NCBI RefSeq assembly: GCF_030408035.1
Contig: NZ_JASDCF010000018.1
Coordinates: forward strand, 1-64,000
Source of the DNA: Psychrobacter sp. APC 3426
Lineage (GTDB): Bacteria; Pseudomonadota; Gammaproteobacteria; Pseudomonadales; Moraxellaceae
Direction of reading: 5' to 3'
DNA length: 64,000 nt
Positions 17,577 through 26,530 of this stretch are shown piece by piece (the stretch's first letter is position 1; every line of letters starts with the position of its first letter). A program made the position numbers and the translations under genes. A model generated the notes under the pieces. It was not told the origin of the DNA. It did not search any database and worked only from the letters and a program-made list of their open reading frames with translations.

Positions 17577-18500
17577 ATGAGTTTGCGCCATTTTTTGACC
17601 TTATCTGATTTAACCCAACAAGAACTAGAAAACCTAATCAAACGCGCCAGCGAGTTGCGCAAGATGCAACACGCCGGTGAGATATATCAACCGTTTGTGG
17701 GTCGTACGCTCGGCATGATCTTTGAGAAGTCGTCCACTCGTACGCGCATCTCATTTGAGACTGGTATGGGGCAATTTGGCGGTAGTGCTATCTTTTTGTC
17801 ACCCAACGATACCCAGCTAGGACGCGGTGAGCCATTAGAAGATTCAGCTCGCGTTATCTCTAGTATGGTCGATATCATTATGATTCGTACCTTTGGTCAT
17901 GAAAAAGTTGAAACCTTTGCTGAATACTCAAGCGTGCCGATTATCAATGCCCTCACCGATGAATTCCATCCATGCCAGCTGCTTGCTGACATGCAAACCT
18001 ACTATGAGCATCGCGGTAGTATCGAAAACAAAATCGTCACGTGGGTCGGTGATGGCAACAATATGTGCGCCTCCTACATGCAAGCGGCCAATCAGTTTGG
18101 CTTTGAGCTACGTGTAGCAGCCCCGTATGGTTTTGAGCCTGACCCTGAGCTGATGAAACGCTTTTCACATTGTGTAAGTATTGTTGAAAACGTGCAAGAA
18201 GCGGCAAAAGATTCAAACTTAATTGTCACTGATGTGTGGGCAAGCATGGGACAAGAGTCTGAACAAAATACTCGTGCGCGCCGTTTTGCTTCTTATCAAG
18301 TCACACCATCGTTATTGGACAAAGCCGATCCTGAGGTGGTATTTATGCACTGCTTGCCTGCGCATCGCGGAGAAGAGATTTCTCATGATATGCTTGACGA
18401 CCCACGCTCAGTGGTATGGGACGAAGCTGAAAACCGATTACATGCCCAAAAAGCCTTGATGGAATTTTTGTTAAAAGATAAGATTAAGCTACCTGGCTAA
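17577..18500 (+). CDS. argF: Ornithine carbamoyltransferase
   Basis: This 307-residue enzyme makes citrulline from ornithine and carbamoyl phosphate in arginine synthesis. The carbamoyl-phosphate loop [11 protein letters not shown] lies at about residues 50-60, and [10 protein letters not shown] and [11 protein letters not shown] (catalytic Cys, ornithine side) follow. HCLPA distinguishes it from aspartate carbamoyltransferase. Length matches the anabolic family. It is monocistronic by position, with a terminator just downstream. Confidence 0.96.
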   Translation: MSLRHFLTLSDLTQQELENLIKRASELRKMQHAGEIYQPFVGRTLGMIFEKSSTRTRISFETGMGQFGGSAIFLSPNDTQLGRGEPLEDSARVISSMVDIIMIRTFGHEKVETFAEYSSVPIINALTDEFHPCQLLADMQTYYEHRGSIENKIVTWVGDGNNMCASYMQAANQFGFELRVAAPYGFEPDPELMKRFSHCVSIVENVQEAAKDSNLIVTDVWASMGQESEQNTRARRFASYQVTPSLLDKADPEVVFMHCLPAHRGEEISHDMLDDPRSVVWDEAENRLHAQKALMEFLLKDKIKLPG

Positions 18501-18545
18501 TCAGGATTTCATCATTAGAACCAATACTTCAAAGTAGTGATACGT

Positions 18546-18583
18546 AAAAAGGCAGACCACATTGAGTGCGACCTGCCTTTTTT
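18546..18583. terminator. Shared terminator between argF and rpiA
   Basis: AAAAAGGCAG and CTGCCTTTTT pair around a 17-base loop, with A-rich and T-rich flanks. It can serve the converging genes on both strands. Confidence 0.7.
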
Positions 18584-18633
18584 ATTGTCAATCAAAAATC
18601 ATTAGTCAGTTAACGAGACATTTAGCGAAACAT

Positions 18634-19293
18634 TTAACGGGTAAAGGTCGTCACCCCATTACTGCCCGCTTTTAATAACACATCGGCTTGATTGGCAGCA
18701 AAAATACCATTACAAACCACGCCCACAATATTGTTCAACTCTTTCTCAAGCGCTACTGGATTGCTGACATCCAAATCATAGGTATCTAAAATCACATTAC
18801 CATAATCGGTAACAAAGTCCTCACGATAAACAGGTTCACCGCCTAGACGAGCCAACTGCCGAGCAACGTAGGAGCGTGCCTGTGGTAATACTTCGATTGG
18901 TACTGGGAATGCGCGACCTAGAATATCGACACTCTTACTCTCATCAACCATACAGACAAACTTATTGGACGCTGCAGCGACGATTTTTTCACGAGTCAGT
19001 GCACCACCACCGCCTTTAATCAATTGTAAATGGGCATTAACTTCATCAGCACCATCAATATAGACATCTAGCGTGCCAGCAAAGTTCAAATCAACGATTT
19101 CAATACCAAGAGCACGAAGTTTGTCTTCCGTCACCTGCGAGCTTGCAACCGCGCCAGCAAGCTTGATGGTCGGCAACAATTCAATCAAACAGTTCACCGT
19201 ACTGCCTGTGCCTACTCCAAGTATCATGTCGTCTTCGATATAGCTTAGAGCAGCTTTGGCTGCGGCTTGTTTCTGTACTTGCTGATCACTCAT
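18634..19293 (-). CDS. rpiA: Ribose-5-phosphate isomerase A
   Basis: At about 219 residues from the chosen ATG, this is standard for RpiA. It interconverts ribose-5-phosphate and ribulose-5-phosphate in the pentose phosphate pathway. Motifs are [13 protein letters not shown] (phosphate loop), YIDGADEVN with catalytic Asp, and [14 protein letters not shown] with catalytic Lys/Glu. The frame is open to 19323, but AAGGA lies six bases before the second of two ATGs, at 19293 (MSDQQVQKQ). That start also matches the family N terminus. Confidence 0.95.
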   Translation of the reverse strand: MSDQQVQKQAAAKAALSYIEDDMILGVGTGSTVNCLIELLPTIKLAGAVASSQVTEDKLRALGIEIVDLNFAGTLDVYIDGADEVNAHLQLIKGGGGALTREKIVAAASNKFVCMVDESKSVDILGRAFPVPIEVLPQARSYVARQLARLGGEPVYREDFVTDYGNVILDTYDLDVSNPVALEKELNNIVGVVCNGIFAANQADVLLKAGSNGVTTFTR

Positions 19294-19441
19294 CATAAAT
19301 CCTTGGCAGAATAAACGTATCATTGTAAAAAAGGTAAAATGCGCCGCTATTATAACCGATGACTTTGATATATGTCAGCGTAAAACCGATTCTAATAATG
19401 AGGTATTCCAACCATAATCTATAACCTGTATGAATGTCTTA

Positions 19442-19478
19442 TGAATGACCAACCCCCTATAGAGGTGGGGGTTTCTGT
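19442..19478. repeat. Solo IS605-type end palindrome after arsB
   Basis: The sequence from 19442, ATGACCAACCCCC then TATAGAGGTGGGGGTTTCT, folds into a GC-rich hairpin. It closely resembles the right end of the TnpB element at 24774-24812, including the flanking ATGA and GGTTTCT. No transposase is attached. It lies just beyond the last gene of the ars operon and may also act as its terminator. Confidence 0.6.
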
Positions 19479-19487
19479 CTAAATTGG

Positions 19488-20798
19488 TTAAAAATCAGAC
19501 AGATAAGACAACCAAAATACCAAGGCCAACAGCGTGGCTAATAATACTGGCGGCGTGATGAGCAGCCCGATTTTCATATATTGCCCCCAGCTTATTTTAT
19601 AGTCTTTCTCTGCTAAGACATGTAGCCATAACAAGGTTGCAAGGCTACCGATGGGCGTAAACTTCGGACCCAAATCATTGCCAATCACATTAGCATAAAT
19701 CATCAGCTCGCGAGTCGCTGCGGGTACTTGCGCGCCATCAATAGCCAGCGCGCCTACTAAGGTGGATGGCATATTATTCATGATAGAAGCCACAATCGCT
19801 GAAAGGAATCCAGTCCCCACCGTAGCGATAATATTGCCCTGTTGTCCTAACCAATTCAGTATTTGAGCACCATAAGCCGTTAACCCTGCGTTACCCAAGC
19901 CATAAACCACTAAGTACATCCCGATTGAAAACAGTACAATTTGCCAAGGCGCGTTACGTACGACGTCAGATACAGAAACAACAGCATCTCGCCCGCCTTG
20001 CCACCAGCGGCCTGCAATAGCCATTAATACCAATGCCGCTGTTCCCGTGACGAGGGAAATGGGCACACCTAATGACTCGGTGGCAAAATACGCAACAAGT
20101 AACAATGCTAATAGCGGAAAAGCGGCTTTAAACACCAAGGGATCTTCGATAGCGGATGCAGGTGCGCTAAGATTGGCAATGGAATAATGTGTTGGAATTT
20201 GGCGCGCATAGACCACCCACAGCACTGCTAATGTCGCGATGACAGAGACGATGTTGACCGGCACCATGACCGCCGCATAACGTCCAAAGCCAATATCAAA
20301 ATAATTAGCGCTGACGATATTGACCAGATTGGAGGTCACTAACGGCAGGCTGGCGGTATCAGCAATGAAGCCTGTAGCGATGATAAAAGCCAATGCCGAT
20401 GGCGGTGAAAACTTAAGCCGGAGCAAGATAGCGATGACAATCGGTGTGAGTAGCAATGCAGCGCCATCATTGGCAAAAAACGCGGAGATAAACGCGCCCA
20501 GTATCACAATCATGGGAAACAATAACCGCCCTTGCCCATTGCCAAGTCTCGCCACATGTAGCGCCGCCCAACCAAAAAATCCCGCTCTATCCAAGATAAG
20601 CGAGATGATAATTAGCGCCACAAAGGTAAAGGTCGCATCCCAGACGATGTCCCATACAATACCGACATCGGATAACTGCACCACGCCAAAAGCTAAGGCG
20701 ATTAAAGCCCCACCCAGCGCGCTCCAACCAATGCCTAATCCTTTAGGCTGCCATATCACCAAAACCAAAGTCACGATAAAGATAGTTAATGCGAGCAT
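19488..20798 (-). CDS. arsB: Arsenite efflux permease ArsB
   Basis: This 436-residue membrane protein of the ArsB/ion-transporter superfamily has about 11-12 membrane helices. The length is close to E. coli ArsB (429). Family patterns include FFANDGAALLLTPIVIA in the first half, SNLVNIVSANYF, and NNMPSTLVGALAI in the second half. It exports arsenite/antimonite, driven by the proton gradient. It is the last gene of arsR-arsC-arsH-arsB, 43 bases after arsH. No ArsA ATPase is present, so it works as a secondary carrier. Confidence 0.95.
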   Translation of the reverse strand: MLALTIFIVTLVLVIWQPKGLGIGWSALGGALIALAFGVVQLSDVGIVWDIVWDATFTFVALIIISLILDRAGFFGWAALHVARLGNGQGRLLFPMIVILGAFISAFFANDGAALLLTPIVIAILLRLKFSPPSALAFIIATGFIADTASLPLVTSNLVNIVSANYFDIGFGRYAAVMVPVNIVSVIATLAVLWVVYARQIPTHYSIANLSAPASAIEDPLVFKAAFPLLALLLVAYFATESLGVPISLVTGTAALVLMAIAGRWWQGGRDAVVSVSDVVRNAPWQIVLFSIGMYLVVYGLGNAGLTAYGAQILNWLGQQGNIIATVGTGFLSAIVASIMNNMPSTLVGALAIDGAQVPAATRELMIYANVIGNDLGPKFTPIGSLATLLWLHVLAEKDYKISWGQYMKIGLLITPPVLLATLLALVFWLSYLSDF

Positions 20799-20841
20799 GG
20801 AGCAACCTTATTTACAGCGTGTTGATTATAACTAGGAGATA

Positions 20842-21600
20842 TTACAGCGACTTTTGATTGACACGTTGCGACACTGCTTCGGCACTTTCTACCCGTTCTG
20901 AATAGCGATCAGTCAGATAAGCTGAGCGTCCACGAGTGAGCCAAGTAAACTTTACTAGCTCCTCACAGACATCAACGAGACGCAGATATAAGGGCGACTT
21001 GTCCATGCGATTATCGTCATTAAACTCTAAAAAGGCCTTAGGGATAGACGATTGATTGGGGATAGTAATCATACGCATCCAGCGCCCAAGAATACGCAGC
21101 TGATTGACGGTATTAAAGCTTTGACTGCCACCGCTGACTTGCATCACCGCTAAGGTTTTGCCTTGGGTTGGACGTACGCCGCCCAGTGCGAGTGGTATCC
21201 AATCGATTTGTGCTTTCATAATGCTAGTCATACTACCGTGACGCTCTGGACTCGCCCACAGCATACCCTCTGACCACTGCGCCAGCTCGCGCAGCTCTTG
21301 TACCTTTGGATGATTGATATCAGCATCATCTGGCAGCGGTAGACCCGATGGATTAAACATCCGTACCTCGCAGCCATACCAACGTAATAGACGGCTTGCC
21401 TCTTCAGCCGCCAGCCGCGAAAACGAGCGCTCACGTAATGACCCGTATAGCACTAGTATTTTAGGCGGATGACGCGGATCATTTGGCGCAATCAATGACT
21501 CAATATCAATCGGTTGTAATTGACTGGCATCAATATTGGGCAAGTCATCTAGATTGGCTAAGTCATCGACGTCATATTGCCCTGTATTAACCTTTACCAT
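20842..21600 (-). CDS. arsH: ArsH NADPH-dependent flavin oxidoreductase
   Basis: These 252 residues from ATG 21600 form a flavodoxin-like FMN reductase. [20 protein letters not shown] is the phosphate-binding loop, and [18 protein letters not shown] is the ArsH hallmark. ArsH proteins protect against organoarsenicals by oxidising trivalent forms. An upstream in-frame start at 21618 is possible, but GGAGAGG lies nine bases before 21600. The start overlaps the end of arsC by 14 bases, implying translational coupling. Confidence 0.94.
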   Translation of the reverse strand: MVKVNTGQYDVDDLANLDDLPNIDASQLQPIDIESLIAPNDPRHPPKILVLYGSLRERSFSRLAAEEASRLLRWYGCEVRMFNPSGLPLPDDADINHPKVQELRELAQWSEGMLWASPERHGSMTSIMKAQIDWIPLALGGVRPTQGKTLAVMQVSGGSQSFNTVNQLRILGRWMRMITIPNQSSIPKAFLEFNDDNRMDKSPLYLRLVDVCEELVKFTWLTRGRSAYLTDRYSERVESAEAVSQRVNQKSL

Positions 21601-21994
21601 GATGTAGAACCTCTCCATCCTCTTTAGTAAAGCTGCTCACTGGGTTTTCTAACAATTCAAACACTCGCTCTGAAGGTCGGCATAACGCTGCGCCTTTATC
21701 CGTGACCACGATAGGACGATTGATTAAGATAGGATGCGCCATCATCGCATCGATAATGTCGTTATCAGACAGCTCAGGATTGTCTAAGCCCAGCTCATCA
21801 TTGATGGCTTCTTTACTACGTAGCAACTCTCTTGGCGAGAGGTTCATTTTTGCCAATAGCTCAACTAACTCATCACGGCTCGGCGGGTTTTTCAGATACT
21901 CCACTACTTTTGGCTGCTCGCCTGATGCCTTCATGATGGCTAACGTATTGCGAGAAGTACCGCAGTTAGGATTATGAAAAATTAATGGTTTCAT
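21587..21994 (-). CDS. arsC: Arsenate reductase ArsC (glutaredoxin type)
   Basis: This 135-residue enzyme reduces arsenate to arsenite for export by ArsB. The catalytic Cys is in [15 protein letters not shown] (Cys 11). The family arginines are visible in [28 protein letters not shown] motifs near residue 95-115. It belongs to the ArsC/Spx thioredoxin-fold family that uses glutathione and glutaredoxin. The C-terminal part overlaps arsH. It is the second gene of the operon, 137 bases after arsR. Confidence 0.94.
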   Translation of the reverse strand: MKPLIFHNPNCGTSRNTLAIMKASGEQPKVVEYLKNPPSRDELVELLAKMNLSPRELLRSKEAINDELGLDNPELSDNDIIDAMMAHPILINRPIVVTDKGAALCRPSERVFELLENPVSSFTKEDGEVLHHGKG

Positions 21995-22131
21995 AGCAAT
22001 CTCACCTATTTTATGGGTATGGTTATTAATAATATATTTGTTCAGAAAACGTTTATTAAGAATCTATTAGTTCTACTACTTCTATTAGTTAAGAGATAGT
22101 TATTGAGTCAGCTATCGGCTTAGCGCTTACT

Positions 22132-22494
22132 TTACAGATTGTCTTTATTATTAAGTTTAGCAGTCTCACATCCACTCAAAATTTCCATGAGCGAGGCACA
22201 CAGCTCTGGATGTCCCGCACAGCAGTCTTGCAATAAAAACTGCACGACCGCCTCCATATGCGACAACGAGGCGCGATAGATTATTTGCCGACTTTGGCGT
22301 TTTGACACTACCCACCCTGCTCGTGCCAGCACCGATAAATGCGCCGACATAGTGTTATGTGGTACAGACAGTTGACGGGCTATCTCACCCGCAGGCAACC
22401 CCTCAGGCTCTTGACTGACAAGTAGCCTAAAAGCTTTGAGACGAGTATCTTGAGAAAGCGCAGCGAAGCTTGCGATAGCATTAGTTATTTCCAT
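22132..22494 (-). CDS. arsR: ArsR-family arsenic-responsive repressor
   Basis: This 120-residue winged helix-turn-helix repressor has its recognition helix in LSVPHNTMSAHLSVLARAGW. Unlike the E. coli type, the expected CxC in the recognition-helix region is missing. Instead there is a C-terminal cluster DCCAGHPELC (about residues 90-99), which suggests a C-terminal As(III) site, as in some other ArsR groups. The gene starts inside a perfect inverted repeat (22487-22522), so it probably represses itself and arsCHB. Confidence 0.92.
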   Translation of the reverse strand: MEITNAIASFAALSQDTRLKAFRLLVSQEPEGLPAGEIARQLSVPHNTMSAHLSVLARAGWVVSKRQSRQIIYRASLSHMEAVVQFLLQDCCAGHPELCASLMEILSGCETAKLNNKDNL

Positions 22495-22522
22495 ATGTCC
22501 AATAATACAGACATATGGAAAT
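22487..22522. promoter_or_regulatory. Perfect inverted repeat over the arsR start codon
   Basis: ATTTCCATATGTC and GACATATGGAAAT pair perfectly (13 bases each) around a 10-base spacer. The arsR ATG (22494-22492, minus strand) is within the first arm. This is the likely ArsR operator. In RNA the same repeat would hide the start codon in a hairpin. Confidence 0.75.
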
Positions 22523-22630
22523 AATTCAATACTTTTAAATTCACCACCCTATAAGAAGGCTGTTTTAAGAAGGCTATTTTTTTACTTAAAAACCATCAGT
22601 GCAGTAAAACTGCTATAAAAATTGCAATTG

Positions 22631-22644
22631 TGTCTTGCAAGACA
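22631..22644. promoter_or_regulatory. 14-base palindrome upstream of ilvA
   Basis: TGTCTTGCAAGACA is a perfect 14-base palindrome 66 bases before the ilvA start, in the region where its promoter should be. It may be a regulator site. Nothing in the sequence identifies the protein. Confidence 0.35.
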
Positions 22645-22710
22645 GTCAAAATCAGCATAGGCTAATCTATTTCGTTTTTATAGTCATTTATACTTCGTTT
22701 AGGAATCATT

Positions 22711-24264
22711 ATGCTATCACATTGGGTACGAGCCATCTTGCAAGCCACTGTCTATGACGTTGCTATTCAAACACCACTTGAAGCGGCACCCAAGCTGACC
22801 CAACGTTTTGCTAATGATATTCGATTTAAACGCGAAGACCTGCAACCGGTTAAATCCTTTAAGTTACGCGGCGCTTATAACCGTATTAGCCAGTTGAGTG
22901 ACGAACAAAAAGCGCGCGGCGTGATTTGTGCATCAGCCGGCAACCATGCGCAAGGGGTTGCTTACTCTGCAAGAACACTTAATCTTAACAATATTATCGT
23001 TATGCCAACGACCACACCTGACATTAAAGTCGATGCGGTGAGAGCACTTGGAGGCAATGTTGACTTACATGGTGACAGCTTTGATGAAGCCAATCGCTAT
23101 GCCATCAATCGTGCTGAGACTGAGGGCTTAACCTTTATCCCACCTTACGATGACGAATTGGTCATTGCTGGACAAGGCACCATCGGACTTGAGCTAACCC
23201 AGCAATGGCGCAATATGGATTATGTCTTCGTTGCGGTTGGCGGTGGCGGTTTGATTTCAGGCGTCGCGGCATTCTTGGGTGAAGTGGCTCCGCATGTCAA
23301 AGTCATCGCTGTAGAAGCCGAACAATCAGCCTGCCTAAAAGCGGCGCTTGAGACCGGTGAGCGAGTCAAACTTGAGCAAGTAGGATTATTTGTAGATGGG
23401 GTGGCAGTCGCACAAATTGGCGAGCTACCCTTTGATGTTGTACGTACACAAAAGAGCGATAACTCTGGACCTGTGGTCGAGCCTGAAGTCGTCACTTGTA
23501 CCAATGATGAAGTCTGCGCAGCGGTTAAAGATATTTTTGAAGAAAATCGCAGTATCGTTGAGCCTGCTGGTGCACTATCCGTCGCTGGCATGAAAAAATA
23601 TATCGAGGCCAACAATTTACAAGATAAAAACTGCGTCGGTATCATTTGCGGTGCCAACATGAACTTTGACCGCCTACGCTATATCGCTGAGCGTACTGAG
23701 ATTGGGGAGAAAAAAGAAGCCATCTTTGGCGTGACTATCCCTGAGCAAACGGGCGCCTTCTTAAACTTCTGCCGTAGCCTTCATGGCCGTAATATTACTG
23801 AGTTTAACTATCGTGCTGATAGCAAAAAATCACCAGACTCGATGGAGCCTGCTGCAATCTTCGTCGGTATTGCTTTAAAAGAAGGTGATAAAGAACGTCT
23901 AACGATTAGTAACCAATTAGCTTCTGATGGCTATACAGCACATGACTTAACTGATGATGACATCGCTAAATCACATATTCGTCATTTGATAGGTGGTCAT
24001 GCGCATGTCGAAAACGAGCAATTATTAAAAGTGGTATTCCCCGAGCGTCCAGGCGCATTGCTGACTTTCTTAGAAAAACTTGGCGACGACTTTAATATCA
24101 CTTTGTTCCATTATCGCAATCATGGTGCTGCTGAAGGTCGGGTGTTAGTTGGTCTGCAAGCCTCTGAGAGTAATTCACGTCAATTACAAGACGCCCTACT
24201 TGATATCGGCTATGACTGCACAATGATTAATGACAATATTGGCTATCAGTTGTTTTTAAAATAA
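22711..24264 (+). CDS. ilvA: Threonine ammonia-lyase, biosynthetic
   Basis: This 517-residue PLP enzyme converts threonine to 2-oxobutanoate, the first step of isoleucine synthesis. The PLP lysine is in KSFKLRGAYNR (about residue 50), and the phosphate loop is VGGGGLISG near residue 175. Two ACT-like regulatory domains occupy about residues 330-515 (HGRNITEFNYR and LFHYRNHGAAEGRVLVG), as needed for isoleucine feedback. Length matches E. coli IlvA (514), so it is the biosynthetic and not the short catabolic form. Confidence 0.96.
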   Translation: MLSHWVRAILQATVYDVAIQTPLEAAPKLTQRFANDIRFKREDLQPVKSFKLRGAYNRISQLSDEQKARGVICASAGNHAQGVAYSARTLNLNNIIVMPTTTPDIKVDAVRALGGNVDLHGDSFDEANRYAINRAETEGLTFIPPYDDELVIAGQGTIGLELTQQWRNMDYVFVAVGGGGLISGVAAFLGEVAPHVKVIAVEAEQSACLKAALETGERVKLEQVGLFVDGVAVAQIGELPFDVVRTQKSDNSGPVVEPEVVTCTNDEVCAAVKDIFEENRSIVEPAGALSVAGMKKYIEANNLQDKNCVGIICGANMNFDRLRYIAERTEIGEKKEAIFGVTIPEQTGAFLNFCRSLHGRNITEFNYRADSKKSPDSMEPAAIFVGIALKEGDKERLTISNQLASDGYTAHDLTDDDIAKSHIRHLIGGHAHVENEQLLKVVFPERPGALLTFLEKLGDDFNITLFHYRNHGAAEGRVLVGLQASESNSRQLQDALLDIGYDCTMINDNIGYQLFLK

Positions 24265-24346
24265 TTTTTTGATGTGGATTTTGTGCAACAATGATGAACT
24301 AAGTATTCAAATCAGCCTTTTATAGACAATAATGATGACCTACTTT

Positions 24347-24377
24347 AAGCGGCTTATCCTACTAGGATTGGCCGCTT
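24347..24377 (+). terminator. Hairpin between ilvA and the paiB remnant
   Basis: AAGCGGC and GCCGCTT form the outer stem, with TCCT and AGGA pairing inside. The following T-run is weak (CTTACT), so this may be only a partial terminator for ilvA. Confidence 0.45.
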
Positions 24378-24773
24378 CTTACTATTGAGAACACTATGCA
24401 CACACCTGCCGTTTTTACTGAAGACGATTTTGACAGTATTATCGATTTTATTGCGGTTAATCCGCTGGCAACCTTGGTCGCTCAAACCAATAATGGTATT
24501 GAAGCTTGTCACATACCGTTGTTTTGGGATAACGATAGCTCTGAGTCTGACGCTCAGCACGGCTGTCTTTACGGTCACTTTGCTCGTAAAAACCCTATTT
24601 ATCAGAACGCATTACCAGATACTTCATGGTTAATTATCTTTCAAGATTTTGGACATTACATTACCCCCAATTGGTATCCAACCAAAGTGAAAACCCACAA
24701 AGAAGTACCTACTTAGAACTATCAGAGCGTGCATATACAATCTAACATTGAATTGATCGAGGACTCTGACAAG

Positions 24774-24864
24774 CATGAACCACCCACCACCTAAAGAGGT
24801 GGCGGTTTCTTAGGTAGTACCCATACTTGATACGATATTTTGTATCAGCGGTTAGGCAAATGGA
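24774..24864 (-). ncRNA. Likely omega-RNA (right-end RNA) scaffold of the TnpB element
   Basis: TnpB nucleases use an RNA made from the tnpB 3' end and the element's right end, with the guide read from flanking DNA. Here the 91 bases after the tnpB stop contain the right-end hairpin. The transcript would continue into paiB sequence (minus strand, near CTTGTCAGAGTCCTCGATCA) as guide. This is predicted from family knowledge; no promoter is identified. Confidence 0.45.
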
Positions 24865-26016
24865 CTAAGCTAACCCCGTCGCACCGACGGTTTTGAGTGT
24901 TGCCAGCCTTAGTCCTTCGTTTAGGATGTTGATACTAGCGTTGATGTCTCTATCGTTGGATTGCAAGCAACTGGGACAATTCCATGATCTCACCTGTAAT
25001 GGTAGCTCAGCCTTTGTGAGTAAGTGCCCACAGCCTGAGCAGGTCTTAGAAGATGGATACCATCGGTCTATTTTAACAAGCGTTTTGCCGTACCATTCAG
25101 CCTTGTAGTTCAGCATGGTGGTGAAGGTTGACCATGAGCTGTCTGATATGGCTTTAGATAACTTTCTATTCTTAACCATGCCTTTGACGTTTAAGTCCTC
25201 AATCGCAATCACATCGTGGTTTTTGATGAGATTGAATGAGAGTTTGTGTAGAAAGTCTTTTCGGCAATTCGTGATACGCTCGTAGACTTTGGCGACTTTA
25301 ACTTTTTGCTTTTGATAGTTGCGGCTCTCTGACAATTTGCGCTGATTCGCTTTAGCAACGGCTCTACGTTTGGCCAGTATTTTTTGCTCTCGCGCAAGCT
25401 TATGTTGTAGCCTCGATAGAAACTTAGGATTGGCAACTTTGCTGCCATCTGATAGGACGATAAAGTCAGTCAGTCCTAAGTCAATGCCTATTCTTGAGTG
25501 AGTTTTTAGCAACGGCTCTACGATAGTTTCAACCAATAGGCTGACAAAATATTTTCCTGTAGGACCTTTACTGACCGTGGCGCTCTTAATCAAACCTTTT
25601 ATCTTGGCTGGAAACTTGGCTTTGATATGACCAATCTTAGGCAGTTTGACAGTATCATCAGTTATCGCCACTGTGCCCTTTTGGTTGTTGGTGGTGTAGC
25701 TGTCACGATGGCCTTTTTTCTTGAATTTTGGGAAGCCTGTGCCGTTCTTAAAGAAGGCGCTATAAGCGGCTCTTAGGTTCTGCTGCACATTCGCCAGTGC
25801 TAGGCTATCGACTTCTTTGAGCCACTCAAACTCTTTCTTATATTGAGCAGGAGTATTTTTAAGCTCGGTCTTATGCTCGTTGTAATGATCAATCTTGTCA
25901 CTAAGCATCCTATTCCAGATAAAGCATGTACAGCCGAATGATTTGGCAAAAAATACTTGCTGTTCTTCATTGGGGTATAATCTTACTTTATGGGCTTTTA
26001 GGATTTGTTTTGGCAT
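24865..26016 (-). CDS. tnpB: TnpB, RNA-guided endonuclease of an IS605-type element
   Basis: These 383 residues run from ATG 26016 (MPKQILKAHKVRLYPN); an upstream TTG at 26037 is in frame but less likely. An N-terminal HTH/OrfB region is followed by a RuvC-like nuclease. Catalytic residues are seen at Asp 179 (RIGIDLGLTDF), Glu 273 (VIAIEDLNVKGM) and Asp 357 (NDRDINASINI). A zinc ribbon has Cys at 326, 329, 347 and 350 (CSGCG, CPSC). All are intact. TnpB enzymes cut DNA next to a short target-adjacent motif and help the element persist. Confidence 0.93.
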   Translation of the reverse strand: MPKQILKAHKVRLYPNEEQQVFFAKSFGCTCFIWNRMLSDKIDHYNEHKTELKNTPAQYKKEFEWLKEVDSLALANVQQNLRAAYSAFFKNGTGFPKFKKKGHRDSYTTNNQKGTVAITDDTVKLPKIGHIKAKFPAKIKGLIKSATVSKGPTGKYFVSLLVETIVEPLLKTHSRIGIDLGLTDFIVLSDGSKVANPKFLSRLQHKLAREQKILAKRRAVAKANQRKLSESRNYQKQKVKVAKVYERITNCRKDFLHKLSFNLIKNHDVIAIEDLNVKGMVKNRKLSKAISDSSWSTFTTMLNYKAEWYGKTLVKIDRWYPSSKTCSGCGHLLTKAELPLQVRSWNCPSCLQSNDRDINASINILNEGLRLATLKTVGATGLA

Positions 26017-26530
26017 GAAGCTATTGTACCATATCAAATGTCTGACGCATTCATCCCTCTACTTTAGAAGTAGGGGAATTCTGCGCTGAAATGTTAAATG
26101 GATATTAGAAACCATAACTTCACAACAAGAAATCATCTCAGACAATCCTTGGTCATTGGACGATGCGCCAGCCAATTACATCGACGCTATGTGCCGGGCT
26201 ATCGTAGGTTTTAAATTGCCTATAGGCACGGTACAAGCGCAATTCAAACTAAGCCAAAACAAAACTGAAGAAAATATAACTGGTGTGATCAACGGCTTAA
26301 ATGATCTCAATACGCATCAAGCATCTACCATGGTTCAAAAAATGGCTAAGCATAATAGTCGCTAACTGAGCATAAAACGTTCACTACTATTAATGCGTGT
26401 CCTCACTCTGAACGATAAATTTTTAAATGGGCTAAAAATGAGGACACTCTCTAGTCCTAAAAACCTATTTGCAAATATTAAAGTTGCCCTAATCTATACC
26501 TAATAGAGAAACTGATACAGAGTAGCTGTT

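Larger units (their letters stand above)
24774..26090 (-). mobile_element. IS605-type element carrying only tnpB
   Basis: The element lies inside the paiB-like gene. Its right end (tnpB 3' side) is a hairpin at about 24774-24812 (ATGAACCACCCACC, then AGAGGTGGCGGTTTCT). Its left end is a hairpin at about 26050-26087 (CCCTCTACTTTAGAAGTAGG). There are no terminal inverted repeats or target duplication, as expected for this class. No Y1 transposase (tnpA) is present, so movement needs help from elsewhere. The boundaries are uncertain by up to about 10 bases. Confidence 0.8.
24396..26365 (+). pseudogene. PaiB-like FMN-binding protein, inactivated twice
   Basis: The reading starts MHTPAVFTEDDFDSIIDFIA and carries the PaiB-family core SWLIIFQDFGHYITPNWYP. 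At 24714 a TAG replaces the Trp codon expected in VPTWNY. Reading through, the frame continues NYQSVHIQSNIELIEDSDK until a TnpB element interrupts it at about 24775. The 3' part resumes at about 26090 (NVKWILETITSQQEIISDN) and runs through DDAPANYIDAMCRAIVGF to 26365. The two parts together give the usual PaiB length of about 210 residues. Family members are flavin-binding proteins related to negative regulators. Confidence 0.85.

Noticed and set aside
20320..20835. 171-codon frame antisense to arsB
   Set aside because: Its Lys/Pro/Ser-rich translation is typical for the complement of a membrane-protein gene.
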